Positions 5,465 through 7,844 of a DNA stretch of 7,844 bases are shown one piece after another. Position 1 is the stretch's first letter. Each line of letters opens with the position of its first letter. The DNA lies in assembly GCF_000949455.1 (NCBI RefSeq), contig NZ_JXXK01000063.1, forward strand, positions 1 through 7,844. The letters run 5' to 3'. The notes below the pieces were generated by a model. The model made no database searches. It was not told where the DNA came from and saw only the letters and a program-made list of their open reading frames with translations. Both the position numbers and the translations under genes were made by a program. This stretch comes from Ruthenibacterium lactatiformans. Lineage in GTDB: Bacteria > Bacillota > Clostridia > Oscillospirales > Ruminococcaceae.

Positions 5465-5642
5465 TAGGGCAACACCGCACAATTCTAAGAGTCGAAGCGC
5501 GCCGGCAGATTTTTTGGCAGGTTAAACAAAAAGCGCAGCGAATACTTTGTGTATTCGCGAGCATTTTTGTGACAGTTGCCGAAAAATCTGCAAGCGAGGC
5601 GACGCTTAAGGCTTCAGCCGTGAATTGTGCGGTGTTGCCTTA
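5465..5642. mobile_element. 178-bp MITE-like element with 21-bp terminal inverted repeats
   Basis: The ends TAGGGCAACACCGCACAATTC (5465-5485) and its near-perfect complement (5622-5642) differ at one position and both finish with TA, which fits TA target duplication as in IS630/mariner-type elements. The interior is also palindromic: 5505-5519 pairs with 5577-5591 (15 positions, one G-T), 5526-5534 with 5561-5570, and the tip is GCGAATAC/GTATTCGC (5538-5545 with 5551-5558). The whole element can fold into one long imperfect hairpin. There is no transposase inside, so it would need a helper in trans. It sits between the ibrB-like gene and the SWIM gene. Confidence 0.85.
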
Positions 5643-5734
5643 GAGCGGCGTTGCAAAATCCGTTTTATGGGACACCTACTGTTGTAAAATGGTATCCGAA
5701 AGAACCGAAAACCATTCTCAAGGAGGAAGCGGCT

Positions 5735-6550
5735 ATGGCATTCAAAATTGGTTTTGCAGCAGAGTTTCTCGAAAATAAGCGCATGGAGTCCAAATCCGCT
5801 GTGCCGGAGCCGGCAGCAGCCCCGCGCAGATCAATGGTACAGGTGTACTTTGCAGAACGCAATATGAATCTGGCCTATTACAACGACCAGTTTGACCTGC
5901 ATTGCGGCGATACGGTCTATGTGGACGGCAAGCTGGAAGGCATGCGCGGCCGCGTCACCCAGGTCAGCTATAATTTTAAAATCAAAGTATCCGACTACAA
6001 GCGCGTGATCGCAGTAGCGGACACTGCGGTCAACGGTCGTTTTTTTATGGCAGGCAGCCACTTCGTCACGTTCGACAGAGCGGCGCTGCCGGGCAGTAAG
6101 GTTGTCACCTGGTACAAGGCGCCGGCAAAGGAGGACGATGCGTTCGTCAGCGGCAGCGATGATACCGCATTCTGTCTGGATGACCTGTGGGGAATGAATG
6201 TAAGCGCCGGCATCGCAGAGCGCGGGCACAACTACTACACGGAGAACCGGGTCCGATACATCAGCCTTGACGGCAGCAAAGGCTACGCCATCGTTGAAGG
6301 CAGCACGGCATACGAGGTTGAGTTCGAATACAGGGACGGTACGATCAGCGGCCTTATCTGCTCCTGCTTTTGCAGCTGCAGCTGCAAGCACGAATTTGCG
6401 GCTATGCTGCAGCTGAAGGAAGCGCTGGGCCGAATCGAAAAAAACTACGCAGACCAATATGCGCGCACCGGCTACTTTGCTGTGGTGGACAAGGGCGCGC
6501 TGTTCGCCTTCGCCATCGCCGGCAAGGAAGCCGGAAGCCTCACGCTATAA
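5735..6550 (+). CDS. SWIM zinc-finger protein
   Basis: The 271-residue protein carries a SWIM zinc finger near its C-terminus: after EGSTAYEVEFEYRDGTISGL comes CSCFCSCSCKHEF, with Cys at 209, 211, 213, 215 and 217 and His at 219. The expected CxC...CxH ligands are 209/211 and 217/219. SWIM fingers bind DNA or protein partners. The N-terminal part (about 34-130) is beta-rich, with a small barrel-like stretch (CGDTVYVDGKLEGMRGRV, 57-74), and matches no enzyme I know. AAGGAGG (5720-5726) lies eight bases before ATG 5735. An upstream in-frame extension runs into the MITE and is rejected. It appears to be a single-gene unit, closed by terminators at 6703 and 6787. The exact role is unknown. Confidence 0.8.
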   Translation: MAFKIGFAAEFLENKRMESKSAVPEPAAAPRRSMVQVYFAERNMNLAYYNDQFDLHCGDTVYVDGKLEGMRGRVTQVSYNFKIKVSDYKRVIAVADTAVNGRFFMAGSHFVTFDRAALPGSKVVTWYKAPAKEDDAFVSGSDDTAFCLDDLWGMNVSAGIAERGHNYYTENRVRYISLDGSKGYAIVEGSTAYEVEFEYRDGTISGLICSCFCSCSCKHEFAAMLQLKEALGRIEKNYADQYARTGYFAVVDKGALFAFAIAGKEAGSLTL

Positions 6551-6702
6551 GCGCGCAATACGTTTTGCTTTCACTCCACTTAATACACCGCCTGGCTGCT
6601 TTGGGCCGGCAAAGCTTTCGCTGCGGCTTCCCTCTGGCCCCGGCGCAAGGCGCAAAAGGCTTTGAGATTGAGCCATTTTCAAATTTGCAGCACACCAAAT
6701 GC

Positions 6703-6742
6703 AGTCTGCTCCTTACGGGACGGGAGCAGACTTCTTTTTATT
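6703..6742 (+). terminator. terminator after the SWIM gene
   Basis: AGTCTGCTCC (6703-6712) pairs perfectly with GGAGCAGACT (6723-6732) across a ten-base loop, followed by TCTTTTTATTTT. It lies about 150 bases after the SWIM stop codon; the stretch between holds no gene I can support. Confidence 0.85.
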
Positions 6743-6786
6743 TTGGGCCTTTCCTTTCCATGTGATAAACCTTTTATTCCCGGCCA

Positions 6787-6820
6787 AAAGCCCCCGCTTT
6801 CGCGGGGGCCTTCCTTTTTT
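6787..6820. terminator. bidirectional terminator between convergent genes
   Basis: GCCCCCGC (6790-6797) pairs with GCGGGGGC (6802-6809) around TTTC. The plus side is followed by CTTCCTTTTTT and the minus side by TTTTGG. It therefore backs up the SWIM gene's terminator and also ends the minus-strand tocopherol-cyclase-like gene, whose stop codon is 16 bases away. Confidence 0.85.
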
Positions 6821-6835
6821 CCCACAAGCGGCGTT

Positions 6836-7654
6836 TTACAGCAGTGCGCCGCGCCTTTTTGCGCCGTCCGGCACAGCCTCCTCGCACTCGAGGCTGGCGT
6901 TTTCGCTGCACAGGTCGAACACAAGGCCGCCGCCCTCCCAAAAGCGGAACCGTGCCCGGGCGCGGTTGCACTCACGGATGGTCCGCGTCATGCCGTCTGT
7001 TCGGGGCGCGCGCAGCGGATGTGCCTCCCGCGCCGCGAAGGACGCTTCCAGCAGATACCTGCCCTGCCGCAGCACAAGCCTGCGGGACGACGCCTCCACG
7101 ATGCGCACGCCCCGGTAGGTGGCCAGCCGGTATTCACGGCCGCGGTACACAACGGCACAGATGCACCCTGTAAAGGAGCGTCCGCAGAACGGGATATGCG
7201 CGACAGAGGCCATCACGCTGCACGGCTGCGCAAAATCGTTGCACTGTACCCACAGGTAGTCCCGTGGAAAGGCGCTGCCCCGGTCGCCCTCAATGTATCC
7301 GGTCCCGCCCGTCAGGTCGATGAATCGGCCGTCCACCGTGAACCCGCCCGCCAGCGTGTGCGCCATGCTGTATACGCTGTGGCTGCACTGCATCGGCAGA
7401 AAGCGGAACGGCCCCATGATGTCCGTCCTGAGCGGCGACAGCGGGCCGTAGCGCAACGCGCCCTGCACGCCGGGCAGCTCGGCCGCCACGCCCTCCTCCC
7501 CAAAGCAGAAGCCCTGCGCCCCGTCGTACTGCCGGACGGTCCCGTTGGTGATCACCTGGACGAACCGGGTTTCCCCCGCGCGCCCGGCAATGAAACAGAT
7601 GCTCTCGCCGTTTTTCTGGTGCTTGAGATACACGCCTTCAAAAAGATCCTTCAT
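6836..7654 (-). CDS. tocopherol cyclase family protein
   Basis: The 272-residue protein is of the length expected for short bacterial members of the tocopherol cyclase/hydroxyneurosporene-type beta-barrel family. Typical blocks are seen in order: FEGVYLKHQ near the start (5-13), GPLSPLRTDIMGPFRFLP (70-87), CSHSVYSM (90-97), TGGTGYIEGDRGSAFP (115-130), YLWVQCND (133-140), AHIPFCGRSFTG (152-163) and REYRLATY (173-180). Plant and cyanobacterial members close the chromanol ring of vitamin E. Clostridia have no tocopherol pathway, so the substrate is unknown, perhaps a lipid or a prenylated quinone-like compound. CCTCCTT (7660-7666), read on the minus strand as AAGGAGG, sits five bases before ATG. 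No signal peptide is seen. It appears to be transcribed alone. Confidence 0.83.
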   Translation of the reverse strand: MKDLFEGVYLKHQKNGESICFIAGRAGETRFVQVITNGTVRQYDGAQGFCFGEEGVAAELPGVQGALRYGPLSPLRTDIMGPFRFLPMQCSHSVYSMAHTLAGGFTVDGRFIDLTGGTGYIEGDRGSAFPRDYLWVQCNDFAQPCSVMASVAHIPFCGRSFTGCICAVVYRGREYRLATYRGVRIVEASSRRLVLRQGRYLLEASFAAREAHPLRAPRTDGMTRTIRECNRARARFRFWEGGGLVFDLCSENASLECEEAVPDGAKRRGALL

Positions 7655-7764
7655 AGAAACCTCCTTCGGAATATCCGGCGCTTGTCGCCGTTCGGCTCCA
7701 TTTCGCTACGCGAAACCGCTCGGTCGGTCGTTGCCTCCGCCGGGGCGGGAACAGGAAGCCGCGT

Positions 7765-7799
7765 GTGGGAAAAGAGGAAGGCCCCCCGCTGTCGCGGGG
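7765..7799 (-). terminator. minus-strand terminator for a gene to the right of the window
   Basis: Read on the minus strand, CCCCGC-GACA-GCGGGG (7799 to 7784) is followed by GGCCTTCCTCTTTTCCC. It lies upstream of the tocopherol-cyclase-like gene and probably ends a neighbouring transcript. Its 3' flank closely copies that of the terminator at 6787-6820. Confidence 0.65.
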
Positions 7800-7824
7800 A
7801 CGATTACGAGTCTCCGACGGCCTA

Positions 7825-7844
7825 CTTTCTTAGCATTAAGAAAG
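7825..7844. repeat. perfect short palindrome at the window end
   Basis: CTTTCTTA (7825-7832) pairs with TAAGAAAG (7837-7844) around GCAT. The element is cut by the window edge, so I cannot tell whether it is a terminator, an operator or a transposon end. Confidence 0.5.

Noticed and set aside
5627..5734. In-frame extension of the SWIM protein back into the MITE right end
   Set aside because: A strong AAGGAGG precedes ATG 5735, and the extension would be encoded by a transposable element's terminal repeat.
5831..6457. Long minus-strand frame opposite the SWIM gene
   Set aside because: It has no ribosome binding site, and the plus strand carries a recognisable SWIM motif and a correct start signal.

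Overview
The window looks like a piece of chromosome from a GC-rich, Gram-positive anaerobe of the Clostridia, perhaps an Oscillospiraceae-type gut bacterium. The reasons are strong AGGAGG-type ribosome binding sites, sigma-A-like promoters, many GC-hairpin/U-tract terminators, and gene families common in gut Firmicutes. The organism call is inference. The window is accessory in character: a low-GC putative defence gene, a phage terminase remnant, an IbrA/IbrB-type gene pair, a MITE-like element and duplicated intergenic repeats.

Left part (1-1620): a near-consensus promoter (37-65) is followed by a short RNA-like segment. It begins with two head-to-tail copies of a ~32-nt repeat (70-132), continues with another hairpin, and ends in a perfect intrinsic terminator (153-180). 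An AIPR-family (abortive infection phage resistance) gene starts 37 nt after the terminator. The order promoter, repeated small RNA, leaky terminator, protein gene is that of type III toxin-antitoxin systems such as ToxIN and AbiQ, but the protein is from another family. This is the most interesting part of the window. The gene is much richer in A/T than its surroundings, which suggests horizontal transfer.

Middle part (1620-3360): two terminators, a small coiled-coil protein with its own promoter and terminator, a frameshifted C-terminal remnant of a phage terminase large subunit, a possible minus-strand zinc-ribbon remnant, and two ~145-bp copies of one intergenic repeat, each starting with a terminator hairpin.

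Right-centre (3287-5360): a promoter preceded by a GC-rich inverted repeat drives two overlapping genes. The first is a PAPS-reductase/DUF3440-type protein (IbrA-like) and the second is a ParB-N-domain protein (IbrB-like). The tight overlap argues that they act together. A 178-bp MITE-like element that folds end to end lies just downstream.

Right part (5735-7844): a SWIM zinc-finger protein on the plus strand and a tocopherol-cyclase-family protein on the minus strand converge on shared terminators. The window ends in a GC-rich intergenic stretch with a minus-strand terminator and a short perfect palindrome. No tRNA, rRNA or CRISPR array was seen.
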